Origin: Sporobolomyces roseus
Taxonomy: Eukaryota > Basidiomycota > Microbotryomycetes > Sporidiobolales > Sporidiobolaceae
Assembly (NCBI GenBank): GCA_016617785.1
Contig: JADILM010000007.1
Span: forward strand, 1,464,515-1,528,514
DNA length: 64,000 nucleotides
Direction of reading: 5' to 3'
The notes under the pieces are model-generated. The model did no database searches. It was not told the DNA's origin and was given only the letters and a program-made list of their open reading frames with translations. The position numbers and the translations under genes were made by a program. Positions 49,831 to 61,718 of the stretch are shown here, in pieces (the stretch's first letter is position 1; every line of letters starts with the position of its first letter).

Positions 49831-51107
49831 ATGCCCTCCAACAAAGAAGCTGTACAGGTCCAGACAAAGGAGGATGCGGAGAAACTTGTCGATAAATACG
49901 ATCATTTCCTCTTCGACGTGAGTCCTCCTCTCCATATTCTTTTGAGTACTAGAGCTGACTGTCTGCGTTATTTTCAGTGCGATGGTGTGATCTGGACTGG
50001 ACCCGCTGGTGACAAGCTGTGAGTCTCCCCACTAAATCGCTCCCTTCCTTCGCTTTGAATCTTTCGACGCTGACCCGCACGCTCGTCTCTCTAGCACCGA
50101 TAACATCGTCGAGACTCTCTCCTTCCTCCGAGAAAAGGGCAAGCACGTCGCATTCGTCACGAACAACGCAACTTCGTCGCGCAAGCAATTCCAGAAGAAG
50201 TTCAAAGATTTCGGTATCGACGTCGAACTCTCCAATATTGTCACTTCGGGAAGTGCGACTGCTCAACACTTGAAGGAAGTGATCTTGCCGAAACGAGAGA
50301 AGGAGGGAAAGAAGACTGGGGTTTATTTGATTGGTCAAGAAGCGATTGAAGAGGAATTGAGGGAGTGTGGGTTGAAATGGAAAGGTGGAACAGTAAGCCT
50401 ATTCTCTCGTCCTATGAGCTCTACGACTGATGAGAGCGTGAATGTAGTGCATGGAGGACGACGTCTTACTCAAATGTCAAGATTTCTCCTCGATTGAACC
50501 AGACGAGGAGGTTGGAGTAGTTCTCTACTCGTTCCAGATGAGGATCAACTACAAGCAACTCGCAAAAGCGTACAACTATATCGCTCAGAATGAGGGTTGT
50601 CAATTGATCTTGACGAACGACGATATGAAGATGAATTTGCATCATGGAGGATTCGCACCAGGTACAGCTTTCCTCTCTCTCTCTTGCGATAGTGAGTGGA
50701 TGCTGATCATACTCTTCTCAATCTCGTAGGTGAAGGAGCTCTTGCGGCGGTATTATTGAGCGCTCTTCCGGAAGGAGAGAAACCTCTGATCGTTGGGAAA
50801 CCAAATCAACCTCTACTCGATATCGCTCAAGCTGCGTACGCTCCTCCTCTCTGCCATCTCTTCACACCTCTTCGCCCTCATTGACGTATCTCACGTTCAC
50901 AGACTCAAATTCGAACCCTCTCGAACCCTCTTCACGGGAGATCGATTAGGAACCGACATTTCATTCGCGAAACGAGGTGGACTCGACTCGTTTCTCGTTC
51001 TCTCGGGATTGCAGACGAAAGAGGAGGCGTATGATTTGAAGGGGAAGGATCAGCCAGAGTGGATTGCAGAGTGCGTTGGGAAATTATTGATGGCAAAGGG
51101 AGAATGA
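49831..51107 (+). CDS. PHO13-type HAD phosphatase, copy B
   Basis: Exons 49831-49917, 49978-50018, 50095-50392, 50448-50661, 50730-50835 and 50903-51107 give 316 aa. HAD motif I is FLFD|CDGVIWTGPAGDK, motif II VAFVTNNATSS, motif III GKPNQPLLDIAQ, motif IV FTGDRLGTDISFA. Exons 2 to 5 have exactly the same lengths (41, 298, 214 and 106 nt) and phases as copy A on the opposite strand 2.4 kb away; the terminal exons differ. The function is as for copy A, a soluble metabolite-repair phosphatase. Divergence between the copies (for example DVELSNIVTSGSATA against ETSLSEIFTCGSATA) suggests an old duplication. The ATG at 49831 gives MPSNKEAVQVQTKEDAEKL, colinear with copy A. Confidence 0.92.
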
Positions 51108-51569
51108 GAGAGGTGGGAAAAAGCTGAGCTGAGGTAGAGTGGGAAACGAAGTTATTGTACATATCGGAAGTCTCTTAGTTTGTGTATTATTAGAAGTTTT
51201 GTCGTTGTCGTCGTCGTATCTTTCAGAATTACTTTCTCGATTGTTCTGCTTCTCGAGCGGATTCGACGTTCCGCTCGTCGGCGTACGTCTCGCAATTGAC
51301 GCTCTTCGATCTCTGACATGCTGAGGATATCATCTCATTGAAGTGAGTTCTAGCGAAGTGCGAATTTCAGTTTGACATTGCGAAACTTCGTCAATCTCGA
51401 AATCCGCTTCTCTTGGAATCCCAAGACGCCCTTGATACGACCTTAGCTCATACACAGCGCTACTGAGCGGTATCGAGAGAGTTGTCGCGCTCTTTGCGAT
51501 CCGAGATTCTCGCGTTGAATCTTTTGATCTTTCACTTCTCACTCTCAACTCTGCTCTGGCTCTACCATC
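51108..51569. other. Intergenic between phosphatase B and SMC1
   Basis: 462 bp: 3' UTR of phosphatase B and SMC1 promoter. No gene seen. Confidence 0.4.
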
Positions 51570-54500
51570 ATGCTAGACAGGCTAGAAGTATACAACTTCA
51601 AGTCCTACCGCGGTCGACAAACCATGTGAGCCTCTCCCTCCCTTCAAACGGACGCGTTCTTTCTGACTGATTCTTCCCTCTCTTTCAACACTACTAGAGG
51701 ACCTTTTCATGGATTCTCAGCAGTGATCGGACCTAATGGAGCAGGGAAAAGTAATTTGATGGACGCTATTTCGTTCGTGTTGGGAGTTAGGAGCGTTAGT
51801 TTGAGATCTACCGCTTTGAAAGATTTGGTTTATCGATCAGGGAGGAAGGTCAAGAAGGATAGGAAGGGTAAAGGGAAAGCCATAGAAGGTGAGGAGGACG
51901 ATGAGGATGAGGAAATGAATGGGGATGATGAGGAGGAAGAAGGAGGAGACGAAGGGGGAAGTGAGGGGGAAGATCAGGACAAGGAGGATGAGGGAGAAGA
52001 GGGTCAGGATGGTGAGAGAACTGCTTGGGTCATGGCCGTTTACGTGGATCAAGAAGCTCAGAAGGAATGGAGGTTTCAACGATCGTGAGTTTCTCTTTCT
52101 TTCTTTGAGTCTTGCTTCTCCCGCTTACGTTCAAGGGAACAGGATCTCGACTTCTGGAACATCGGAGTATCGACTCAATGGCAAGGTCGTCACTCACAAG
52201 AAGTATGATGAACAACTTCAACGATTCAACATTCTCGTCAAAGCGAAAAACTTTCTCGTGTTCCAGGTACGTCTTCGGTTAGTACCAGCACTCATAGCTT
52301 CAGCTGATCTTAGCTGCTTGGTCGTACAGGGAGACGTCGAACAAGTGGCGAGTCAAAGTCCGAAAGACCTGGCGAAACTGATTGATCAAATCTCTGGGTG
52401 AATTCTGGTGTTTCCCTCCATTCCCCTCTTTGCGTACCCAGCTGATTCTTCATCGTTCGACAGATCTCTCGACCTCAAGGAAGAATACGACAAGTGTGCA
52501 GCCGCACTTCAGAAAGCTACCGATTCCTCAGTCGCTCAACATTCACGACGAAAAGGAGTCAACAACGAAGTGAAACAATACAAGCTCATGTCTACCGAAG
52601 CGACGAAATACCGCAACTTGCAACGAGACCTCGAGAATGCGATCAGTCATCAAATCGTCTGGAAGTTGTTCCACCTTGAGGAAGGGATGAAAGCGAACGA
52701 GGAAAAGATTGAGGAGAGGAATGAAGCGTTGGATGAATTGAGGAAGACGAATGGGGAGGCAGAGGAGAGGAGGAAGGAGAAAGTCAAGGAGGTGCAGAAG
52801 AAACAGAAAGAGGTTGGGAAATCTGAACGAGCGGTGAAAGCCAAAGAGAAGGAACTCGAAGAAGCTGTACGTTTTCGTCTACGCCCTATCGACTCTGGAT
52901 GAAAGCTGATAGATCTTCTCCGTCTGCGTAGTGTCCTGAGATTTCGAAGATCGATGGAGCTATCGAACACGCTTCGAAGAAACTCAAGAAAGCTTCAGAT
53001 CAAGCTTCGAAAGCCGCTATTGATGTCGACGAGTACGAGAAGAAGCTTGCCCAACTCGAGAAGGACAAGTCGTTGGCGGAGAAGGCGAAAGAAAAACATC
53101 GAAAGGAACAGGAGAAATTGAAACAGGAGAAAGGGATTTCGCTTGGTGCGGAAGATCTAGAGGAATACAATCGATTGTGCGTTCTCTTGGTTTCCTCTAT
53201 CCTCTCTGCATTGCAAGCTGATGAGGTAATCGTGTGAGTGCAGGAAAGGAGAAGCATCTTCGAAAGCGACTTCGGAACGCGAGCAGTTGAAATCGCTCAT
53301 CGATGAGGAGAAGACGAAGAGGGATGCTCAGTCTTCTGCTCAGGATCAACTCGATTCGGCGTCTAGTAAGATTGAACGATTGGAGAGGGAAGAGAATGGA
53401 TTGGAGGAGAGGAAGGAGAAGGTGAGTTCAGACTTGTTCGCACTTTGATCGCATTCCCAGGAGCTGATAGATCCGTATCGAATGTAGTCGGAGAAGAAGT
53501 CTGATAAGCTACAATCGGAACTCAAGCAAGTCAAGGCTGAACTCGATGAACTTCGAAAACGGAAAACTCAGATCTCGTCAGTCTCCCCTTTCCATACTTC
53601 GCTTCGATCGATCCGGTATTGATTGCGCTACCGAATGCAGTCAAACTGAAGCCGAGTACAACGAGAAGCTGGCTGATACCTTGACGAAATTGCAAGAAGC
53701 TGGAGCTGAGAAACGAGAGAAAGATTCCGAAATCAAGTTCAAGGAGACTCTCGCTACTCTCAAACGAAACTTCCCAGGTACGTCAATGCGTTCTATTAGC
53801 TACATCTCCTTCGAGCGAGCTCATGAAGACTTTGTCGATACAGGCGTCAAGGGAAGAGTCGTCGATCTCTGCAGACCCACGCAACAGAAATACGGTACTG
53901 CTGTTCAAACGGTTCTCGGGAGGAATGTCGATTCGATCGTTTGCGATACTGAGAAGACTGCTATCACTTGTATCGAGGTGAGTCTTTGTTCCTGCCTCAC
54001 CATTCTTTGCAAAGAAATGCTGAGAGCTGTAGTGGGTCCTCACAGTACATGAGAGATCAACGACTCGGTACCGCTACTTTCCTCCCGCTCGACACGATTC
54101 AAGTCAAAGCGATCAGCGACAAGTACCGCAACTTTGCAAAGGGAGCTCGATTGGCGATTGATGTCATCTCGTTCGATTCTTCGGTTGAACGAGCTATGCA
54201 AATGGCTTGTGGAGATGCGTTGGTCTGTGATGATATGAAGGTGGCGAGATATATCTGTTATGAGAAGGGACAGAGAGTCAAGAGTGAGTTGGAGGTTTCA
54301 GCAGAATCAGCGTCAATAATTGAACTAATTCACTCCTTCTTTCATCTCACAGCCGTCACTCTCGAAGGAACTGTCATTCACAAAGCTGGTACTATCACTG
54401 GAGGTGTCTCTCGTACTGGATCTCGCCATTTCGAAGATCAAGAGATCGAAGGTCTTCGTCGTCGAGAAGCGGAACTTCGAAGTAAATTGGGAGAACTCTT

Positions 54501-56797
54501 CAAGAATCGACCAAAACCGAACGAGGAAGAGGGTCATGTTGCGAATATCGCTAGGATCGAAGCGGATCTGCAAGTCGTCAAGGATGATCTCGTGCGTTTT
54601 CTTTCTCTCTGATATCTCTTTGTCTCGAAACTGATTCTCTCTTCTCGCAGTCTTCAACGGACCTCCGACTCAAGGGTATCAAGGATGAACTCAAGGTGCT
54701 ACGAACAAAAGTCAAGGAACTCGGCAAGACCCTTTCGACCCTCGAGGAGGAACTCTCTTCGATCGAAACTCGAGCGGAATCATTGCGAGAAGTTATTCAT
54801 TCGGAGGAGGACAGCATCTTTGCGGAATTTTGTGAGAGGATCGGAGTGAACGATATCAGGGAATATGAGGAGGAGCAGCTGAGAGGAGCGCAGGAAGATC
54901 ACGCTCAAATGCTCAAATACGAAACTCAACTAGCTCGTCTCGACACACAGTACGCTTCACCTCTCTTTCTTTCTAGCTCATTGTATTGTCTCTCATTCAA
55001 ACGTATCTGCAGAATCTCCTTCAACCGCGATCAACTTGCGACGATTCAAGAACGACATGAATCTCTTCAAAAGACGGTCACCGCTCAACAAGCACTCCTC
55101 GACTCTTCAAAGGAAGAGAAGGAGGCGAAACAAGCTGAGATCGAAGCACTCGAGCAGGAGGTCGAAGAATTGAGGGAATCTTGGGAGGAAAGTAAGAGAG
55201 CTTGGGAGGAGAAGAATCAGGAATTGGAGGATGTCAAGAAGAGCAATAGTAAAGCTACGAAAGCCCTCGACAAGGCTCTGAAGGATATCGCTACTTGCGT
55301 GAGTCGACTCTCATTGCGTTCGTTTCTGCTTTCGAAACTGATCTTTCTTGACCGCATCCTCAGAACGACGAAATCGAACGGCTATCTTCCGAGCGCTTCA
55401 CAATCTACCGAAGATGCAAGATGGAGGAGATTGATCTTCCACTCTCGAAAGGTACTCTCGACGACATTCCTATCGAAGAGGTGAGTTCTACCTTTCACTC
55501 CCTTCTTCCGCTCGAATCGAGCTGATCTCGTTCCGTTCTTCAGGCTGCGGCACCTGCCGCTCCTATGGACGTCGATGGACCGGAAGAAGGTACTCAGAAC
55601 ATCTTTGAAGCGAACGATTATGGAGTCGAAGTTGACTTCGATGAACTCGACGAGGGTGAACAAGAGGTAATCTCTCTCTATCCTTTCTTCTCTCGTTCTA
55701 CTGCTGACTCGATCTCGTTGAATAGGATGGCTCGGGCGAGATGGAGGCTACTCTCAACGAAGCGGTTACGAAACTTCAAAGCGAAATCGAAAAGATGTCG
55801 GTCAACCTCAAAGCGATTGAACGGTAAACTGCCCTCTTTCTCTCTCTTTCCTTCTTATTCTTGCTGACTCAATCGTACGCTCTCGTAGATTGGGAGACTC
55901 TGAACAACGCTTCAAAGATATCGACAAGGAATTCGATTCAGCTCGAGAACAAGCGAAAAAGGCGAAAGATGCATTCAACATTGTCAAGAAGAAGCGCTGC
56001 GACTTGTTCAACAAAGCTTTCCATCATATCGAAGAGAGAATCGATCAAGTTTACAAGGATCTGACGAAAGGAAAAGCAAGTCCTCAAGGAGGTATCGCTT
56101 ACCTTTCCCTTGAAGAACCAGAGGTAAGCTTTTTCTTCTGCTTTCGTTGGGTGCCATTGAGCTCATAGTATTGTCGTCGTCAGGAACCTTATCTACACGG
56201 TATCAAGTATCACGCTATGCCTCCTCTAAAGCGATTCCGAGATATGGAACAACTTTCGGGCGGAGAAAAGACGATGGCTGCTCTCGCTTTACTCTTTGCT
56301 ATTCACTCGTGAGTCTCTACTGTTTGAATCTGAGCGTTGGACGAGGGCTAATTCTGTTCGTTCAATGTAGATTCCATCCTTCGCCATTCTTCGTTCTCGA
56401 TGAAGTTGACGGTGCTCTCGGTGATTTTCCCTTTCTCAGCATCTGCACTCCTTCCTCGCTGACTCTTATCTGTCTCAATAGATAACACGAACGTTCAACG
56501 AGTCGCTCGCTACGTCCAGCAACGAACGGAACAAGGTGATTTCCAGTGAGTTTTCGATTTCCGTCTCAGTTCCTTCCTGTACCTGCGAGCTGATGAGGTC
56601 GCCAATTTACAGATGTATCGTCATCACTCACAAGCTACTCATGTATGAATCTTCAAATGCGCTCGTTGGGTAAGCCAAACCTTTACCTCTTCTCTCGTTC
56701 GAAAATCCTCGACTGAACTCTCCCTTTCCGAAACAGTATCTACCGAGAAGGAGGCAGTAAAACTCTCACTCTCGATCTCACTCAGTATGCGGATTAA
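51570..56797 (+). CDS. SMC1: Cohesin subunit Smc1
   Basis: ATPase of the cohesin ring that pairs with Smc3 and closes with Scc1. 23 exons: 51570-51625, 51698-52084, 52143-52266, 52330-52397, 52464-52866, 52932-53176, 53244-53421, 53488-53576, 53641-53777, 53844-53977, 54046-54283, 54353-54591, 54651-54949, 55013-55298, 55364-55480, 55544-55666, 55726-55823, 55889-56123, 56184-56308, 56371-56420, 56482-56545, 56613-56669 and 56737-56797; 1270 aa. Walker A is GPNGAGKSN (30-38). [14 protein letters not shown] and a long coiled coil follow. The hinge contains [10 protein letters not shown] and HKAGTITGG. The C-terminal head has [30 protein letters not shown] and [16 protein letters not shown] ~45-residue Asp/Glu/Gly-rich insert lies in the N-terminal head at about 80-125. 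Confidence 0.96.
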
Positions 56798-57251
56798 AGG
56801 AGGGATTGGAAATGGATTGAGGGAGTCAGTTTTTGGGTTTGTATCTTCTCGTTTTCGTTTTTTCTGTTTTCGTAAACATGTTGCTTTCAGTTCTTCTTCG
56901 CTCTCTTCACTTCACTTCGTCGTCGTTGTCGAGTCGCTCGCAGCGGTTGAACTGCGCTCTCGTCACTCTCAATTGAAGTGCACGGTCCTTAGTTCTCCAC
57001 AATTTCGAGTTTCGTCACTTGAAGCAAATCTCTTTCTCTCTCTCTTCTCTCTTCCTCCCCCTTCTCACTCGCTTCCAAACCTCTTCAACTGACCCTCTAG
57101 ATACCTCCCTCAATCTCAATCAATCTCAGTGAGTCTCTCTTTCCCTTTCCTTCTCCTCCACTTTCCCTTGTCCTTTCCTGTATCTCATCCTCTCTCCTCT
57201 CTTTCGAACACTAGCTGATCCCGCTTTCGATAACTCACAGTCAACTCCAAC
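56798..57251. other. Intergenic between SMC1 and the LEA-like gene
   Basis: 454 bp, pyrimidine-rich toward the start at 57252 as in a strongly expressed gene leader. No gene seen. Confidence 0.4.
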
Positions 57252-58972
57252 ATGGCCACTACTGTTCCCGACTCTGCACTCGCCCCTAAAGTTGATCAAC
57301 TCTCTTCTCCGAGTTCTCACGCCGGATCTGCTGCTCATCCCGTCACTGAAATACCCAAGGAGGAATCTCGTGTCGTTGGAGCTGATCTTCGTGGTCCTTA
57401 CGATGCGAACAAGAAGGAGAGTGGAGGAGTAGGTGGAATCGAACAAGGCGTTTCAAAGGTGAGTTGACTGTTCGGATCACTCTCGTGTGTTGACGCTGAG
57501 TGGTTGAATGGTGCGCTCACAGCTCACTGTCAACTCTCTCACTGAGACTGGAGGATTCTCGGACGCCACTCCCTCTCATTCGACTGGAGAACATCTCGAA
57601 GGAATCGAACCTCGAGGAGCGAGGAAACATGTCGATCTTTCCGCTCCTACTCCTTCAAACACTCCTCAGAAACCCGTCGTCGACGTCGCAGAGGAGAAGT
57701 TGAGGACCGCTGCCAATACCGCTTCGAACTATCTCCCTTCTCCCGAGACTCAGCAACAGGCACGCTTCGTTTCCCTTGTCTGCGTTCAAGTACTTGTGCG
57801 CTGACATGCTTCGAAGGTACAGGCTTTTAACAAGACTAGTGCTGCTCTCTCCTCGACTGCGTCCGTCGCTGCGAGTGGAGCGACTTACGCTGGAAACTTC
57901 ATCGCTTCGGCTACTCATGCCGCTTACAATGTTGTTCAACCTCTTCTTCCTGAAACTCTCGGTGGTCCTCACAACCCTGTACGTCTCCCTCGCTGTTTTC
58001 TCGTTGATGGAAGCTGACGCTCTCCGTCAAATAGGCTTACGACAAGACTGTCAACGACGATCTCGATGACCTCGTCACTCGCGCTGCTGAAGCCAAGGAA
58101 CCCATCAGCGCTAGTTCCAAGAAAGCTATCACTGCTACTCCCGACGCTTCGACTGTCGGTAAGGAGGAGGAGAGACACTTTGATGTCAGCAATCCTCGTG
58201 AGTTTATGGCTTTCTTCGTTTTGACTTTGCTTATTCCAGTTCTCAATCTAGATCCCGAACCTGCTCTCGACACTCAACAACGTTCTTCCAAGTTCACCGA
58301 GTCCCTCGGAAGTGACAAGGTGATTAGTCCTCTCGATTCTCGACTTTTCTCTCAGCTCACGAAACTTTCCTTCTTTCGCAGACTCAACTTCGCGAACCCA
58401 GGATTCCCGCTGCTCAAACTTCTCCCGCCGGTATCATTGCCTCTACTCATCTTCCCACTCCCTCAGCTACCGCTATCGCCATCGACAAATCTCGTTCAGG
58501 AACCGCATCCGCTCCTCCAACTTCGACCGATTTCCTTCCCGTTTCTTCTACCTCCGATACTCTCCCCATCTCTCAATCTAAGCCCGTCGATACTCAATCA
58601 GCTCCCGCCGCTCATTCCACTCCTCAAACTGGAACTAGCGTTCTTCCCTCGCTCAAATCGGACAACACTCCTCCCGTTCACTCGTCTTCTCGTGATACGA
58701 CGGCTCGTTCCTCGTCTCCCTCTTCGACCAAAGTCAACGTCGATCCCGCTGAGAAGACTGAAGCGGGATATCACTCGATGCCTCACGTCGATAGGCATCT
58801 CGATTCAGAGAAACCCGATATGAAAGTCATCGATCACAAGCACTCGACTACTACTACTAGATCGTCTGGATCGTCTGGATTGTCTGGAGGTGTTGCAAAG
58901 GAAGGGGATCATCATAAACCTGGGTTGAAAGAGAAGATTGTAGAGAAAGTTAAATCGGTCGTTCATCACTGA
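57252..58972 (+). CDS. LEA/dehydrin-like hydrophilic protein
   Basis: Exons 57252-57458, 57523-57759, 57823-57978, 58035-58197, 58252-58319 and 58382-58972 give 473 aa. Hydrophilic, rich in Ser, Thr, Ala, Lys and Asp, with almost no Cys or Trp. The Ala-rich middle (AALSSTASVAASGATYAGNF) could be an amphipathic helix of the LEA or lipid-droplet-binding kind. The extreme C-terminus, after Thr/Ser/Gly and His runs, is HKPGLKEKIVEKVKSVVHH, close in style to the dehydrin K-segment. This suggests desiccation or stress protection, but that is inference. The second intron (57760-57822) appears to have a GC donor (GCACGC). The fourth intron (58198-58251) could end 12 nt earlier without changing the frame. 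Confidence 0.72.
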
Positions 58973-60194
58973 GAGTACGTTCTTTCGTTCTCTTATCTGT
59001 ATCAGAATTTTACTGACTCGTTGCGTTGATACAGTTTTGTTCCTTTCGGTTCATATCGCGATGAACAGCTTGTTTTTCTTGATTTTCGTTTGGAGTAATC
59101 CCTGATCTGCTCTCTCTCTGTTTTTGTACTTCCTTGATACCGCTTTCGCAACTTGCACATACCTTGCTTCAGTTCCTTCTTGTCTCGTCACTGTGCAAGC
59201 GAGAAGAGCAGAGCGCTGCTCGATCGCGAAGCAGGATCGAAACGAGATTATTCGAAATCTTTCGCTCAAACGAACGCAACTCAATCTGGGGAGACTCAGG
59301 TTGCTCTCTCGATAATCGCAATCACTTGAAGCTTGAAGGGCTTATGAAGTTTCGCGAGAGCTGGACGAGCGAGGGAGGAGCGACGAATCGTTCTCGAAAT
59401 GAAGGGGGGAAATCTGAGCGAGACTGAGCCTAAAAGGTTGGGAAGCGGTCGCCTAGCATAGATGGATAGTAATCTGAGATTCCCGATAGCTTCAAAAGTA
59501 CACAAGCGAAGTGACGAGAGCGGAAGGGGGCACCCTAAATCGCTCGTTGCTTCTCTGCCTCTTCCACTCACCATCGCTAGCTCTGAGACCCCCAGAAACG
59601 CTCACAATCCTCAAGAAATGCTCTATTAGCACTACAAATGCACAACGCCGGTCTCTACGCCTTCCATCGCCCTCAGAAGCTCGAGTCAATCCGACATCTT
59701 CAATTCCTCAGAGAATCGTCTGGGACTAGTGGGAGTGCAGCAGGGCATCGATGGATAGGTCAGGATGAGCGTGGGCTGGTTTAGGGAGCTGTACTGGCTG
59801 GCAGGATTGAGTTTTAGGCGGTTTTCTCTTTCGTGAGTTTGCTCTCCTCTCTGATTTTCCCCTTGAAGTATAAGGGCTCTCCAGCTGATCGATAGAGTCA
59901 CTCTTGCTGTTGCAGTTGATGTCGCTCCCGATGAAACTGGCACTCGTCGGTGTTCGTTCGATCTTCGATTTCGTTCTCGCTTTCCCTCTGCTTAGTTTCG
60001 CTCTCCTTTCTTCTGACTTGGCGCTACCGCTTTGTCTGACGCTGCGCTCAGTATGTACGGTCTCGGCATTCACGATCGACGCTCGCTTCGAAGGATTCGG
60101 AAGTACCGCTCGACAAAAACCAATCTCTTCATTCCGCAAAACACAGATCCCACGGTACTCTTCCCTCGCTCTCTACACCTTCACACGAACCAGA
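58973..60194. other. 1.2-kb intergenic region
   Basis: Between the convergent LEA-like gene and the unknown gene at 60195-60955. Many short frames on both strands, none with motifs or splice logic that I can support. Confidence 0.4.
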
Positions 60195-60955
60195 TCAAAT
60201 CATCATCAGTCCACCATGCCTCGATTCAATTCCGGAAGTCTCCATCTCCCTCAAAGCGGCTTGCCTCAATCCGATTCGACGATAGTGGGAGAGAGCGTTC
60301 AGATGAGCAGACCCAGGAGTGATTGTAGCGGCAGAGGATGGTCGAGTCTGTACCTGGTATTGCGGGGAACAAGGGACGGTCAATGGATTCGGCCAAAACG
60401 AGGAGAATTCAACGTACTTGGAGGTCGCCGAAGAGAGCTTGAGGCTCGTAGTCTGCGGTGACGTGAACTCTACCTTCTGCATCTTTCTCTAACTGACTCG
60501 TGAAAGCAAGGAGAGTTTAGTGAGACTATGCTCCAATGAAGGAATCAAGAAAAGCTTACGACGTGCTTCGACTCGTTGTCAATCAAGTCGGCTTTCACCA
60601 CCTTCAACTTGGCCAGGAATTCTGCAAACGTCTCGTCGTTACGGAGGAAAGCACCCTCGTCCTCTCCGGACTTGATCAGCTCCAGTACCTTCTTCGACCA
60701 CTTGCTCATAACGGACGCGTACTTTGCATCCTCTGCCTTTGATGGAGAGTGAGCTTTCGCGAGGTGGTTAAGGAATTCTAATTTCTGTAGAACCTCGTAG
60801 TGACGTTTGCGAATGGCGATCTCAGCGTGCGAAGGAGCAGATTTGCGAGTGGATGACGAGCTGCTGGTTTGATTCGTTTCTGACCGCTTCAGCTCTTGCT
60901 CATGATCGTTGGGGCAAAATCTGCCATCACATTGGAGAGCGTCACAGCGAGGCAT
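60195..60955 (-). CDS. Hypothetical small charged protein
   Basis: Exons (complement) 60560-60955, 60418-60492 and 60195-60353 give 209 aa; both introns are in phase 0 (67 and 64 bp). Not recognised. N-terminal CDALQCDGRFC is a cysteine cluster that could bind metal. The middle is a Lys/Glu-rich helical stretch (HYEVLQKLEFLNHLAKAHS, then SKWSKKVLELIKSGEDEGAF and ETFAEFLAKLKVVKADLI). Exon 2 reads LEKDAEGRVHVTADYEPQAL. The C-terminus is RRIGLRQAALREME. The frame is open upstream of the ATG into the transposon, but there is no further usable ATG there except inside the element. A small transposon lies 156 bp upstream of the start. Confidence 0.62.
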
Positions 60956-61102
60956 GAGCGGGAGGAGTGAAGAGTGAAGGGGAGAAAAGAGCGAAACGAC
61001 CGCGAGGAGGGGAAAAGACTTCGAATCCGCGGCGATGTCTCTTACCGGAACCCACGCTGAGTCAATAGGAGGTTTCGCGGAAGTTTCTCCGATGAATCGC
61101 GG

Positions 61103-61110
61103 GAGGAATT
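61103..61110. repeat. Left 8-bp target site duplication (GAGGAATT)
   Basis: Exact direct repeat of the 8 bp at 61731-61738, abutting the left inverted repeat of the element. Confidence 0.9.
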
Positions 61111-61122
61111 TAACGTATTGGG
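61111..61122 (+). repeat. Left terminal inverted repeat
   Basis: TAACGTATTGGG, a perfect inverted match to 61719-61730. After one mismatch the next two bases (AA) also match. Confidence 0.9.
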
Positions 61123-61143
61123 CAAAAATATTTGTAGCGAGTT

Positions 61144-61198
61144 GGCAGAATTCTGCCGGCAGAACCCATTCTGCCACTATTTCTGCCGTTGGGCAGAA
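61144..61198. repeat. Left subterminal heptamer array
   Basis: Six copies of GGCAGAA or its complement TTCTGCC, starting at 61144, 61151, 61158, 61169, 61181 and 61192. The first three abut, making a small palindrome. Likely transposase-binding sites. Confidence 0.85.
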
Positions 61199-61622
61199 CC
61201 TCAAGGGCTATTGACGCGGTTTACAGCTCCTGAAGGGGGTGTACAGGTCAGCACAGCCTTCGAGAGGTATCAGTAGATCAATTGCGTCCTACAAGACGCA
61301 TTTCTGCTGCCGTTGTGAGGCAAACGAGTGCGAAAGTCGTTGAACCAGATTTTTTTCGCTTTTTCACCGTTGCCAACTGTTCCCTCTGTATCGAATTCTA
61401 GAGACGATATTGTTAGCACGAATAGAGTCTCGCTAACTTGGATAATACGAGTATTCACCCGAAGTGCGAAGAGGACCCTGCGCAGAGCGAAATGTCAACC
61501 AGAATCGACGACGACGACGCGACTGAGCTTCTCTGAGGAACAGTCTCCATGTGAACATCAGATGTCAGACATAGTACGATCTACGTATCTCTGCAAGCAA
61601 TACTCTGTCTCGCACCCTGATG

Positions 61623-61702
61623 TTCTGCCCAATTCTGCCGCCCTACTTTTCGAAGATTTTGGGCAGAATGATTCTGCCCGGCAAGGCAGAAATATTTCTG
61701 CC
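61623..61702. repeat. Right subterminal heptamer array
   Basis: Six copies of TTCTGCC or GGCAGAA, starting at 61623, 61633, 61662, 61672, 61685 and 61696, mirroring the left end. Confidence 0.85.
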
Positions 61703-61718
61703 ACTCCCCTGAGTATTA

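Noticed and set aside
49218..49895. 225-codon frame overlapping the phosphatase B start
   Set aside because: Its 3' part runs over the phosphatase coding exon in another frame; the rest looks like promoter DNA.
59440..59520. tRNA-like stretch
   Set aside because: No T-loop GGTTCGA box or acceptor pairing could be made out; no convincing tRNA gene was seen anywhere in the window.
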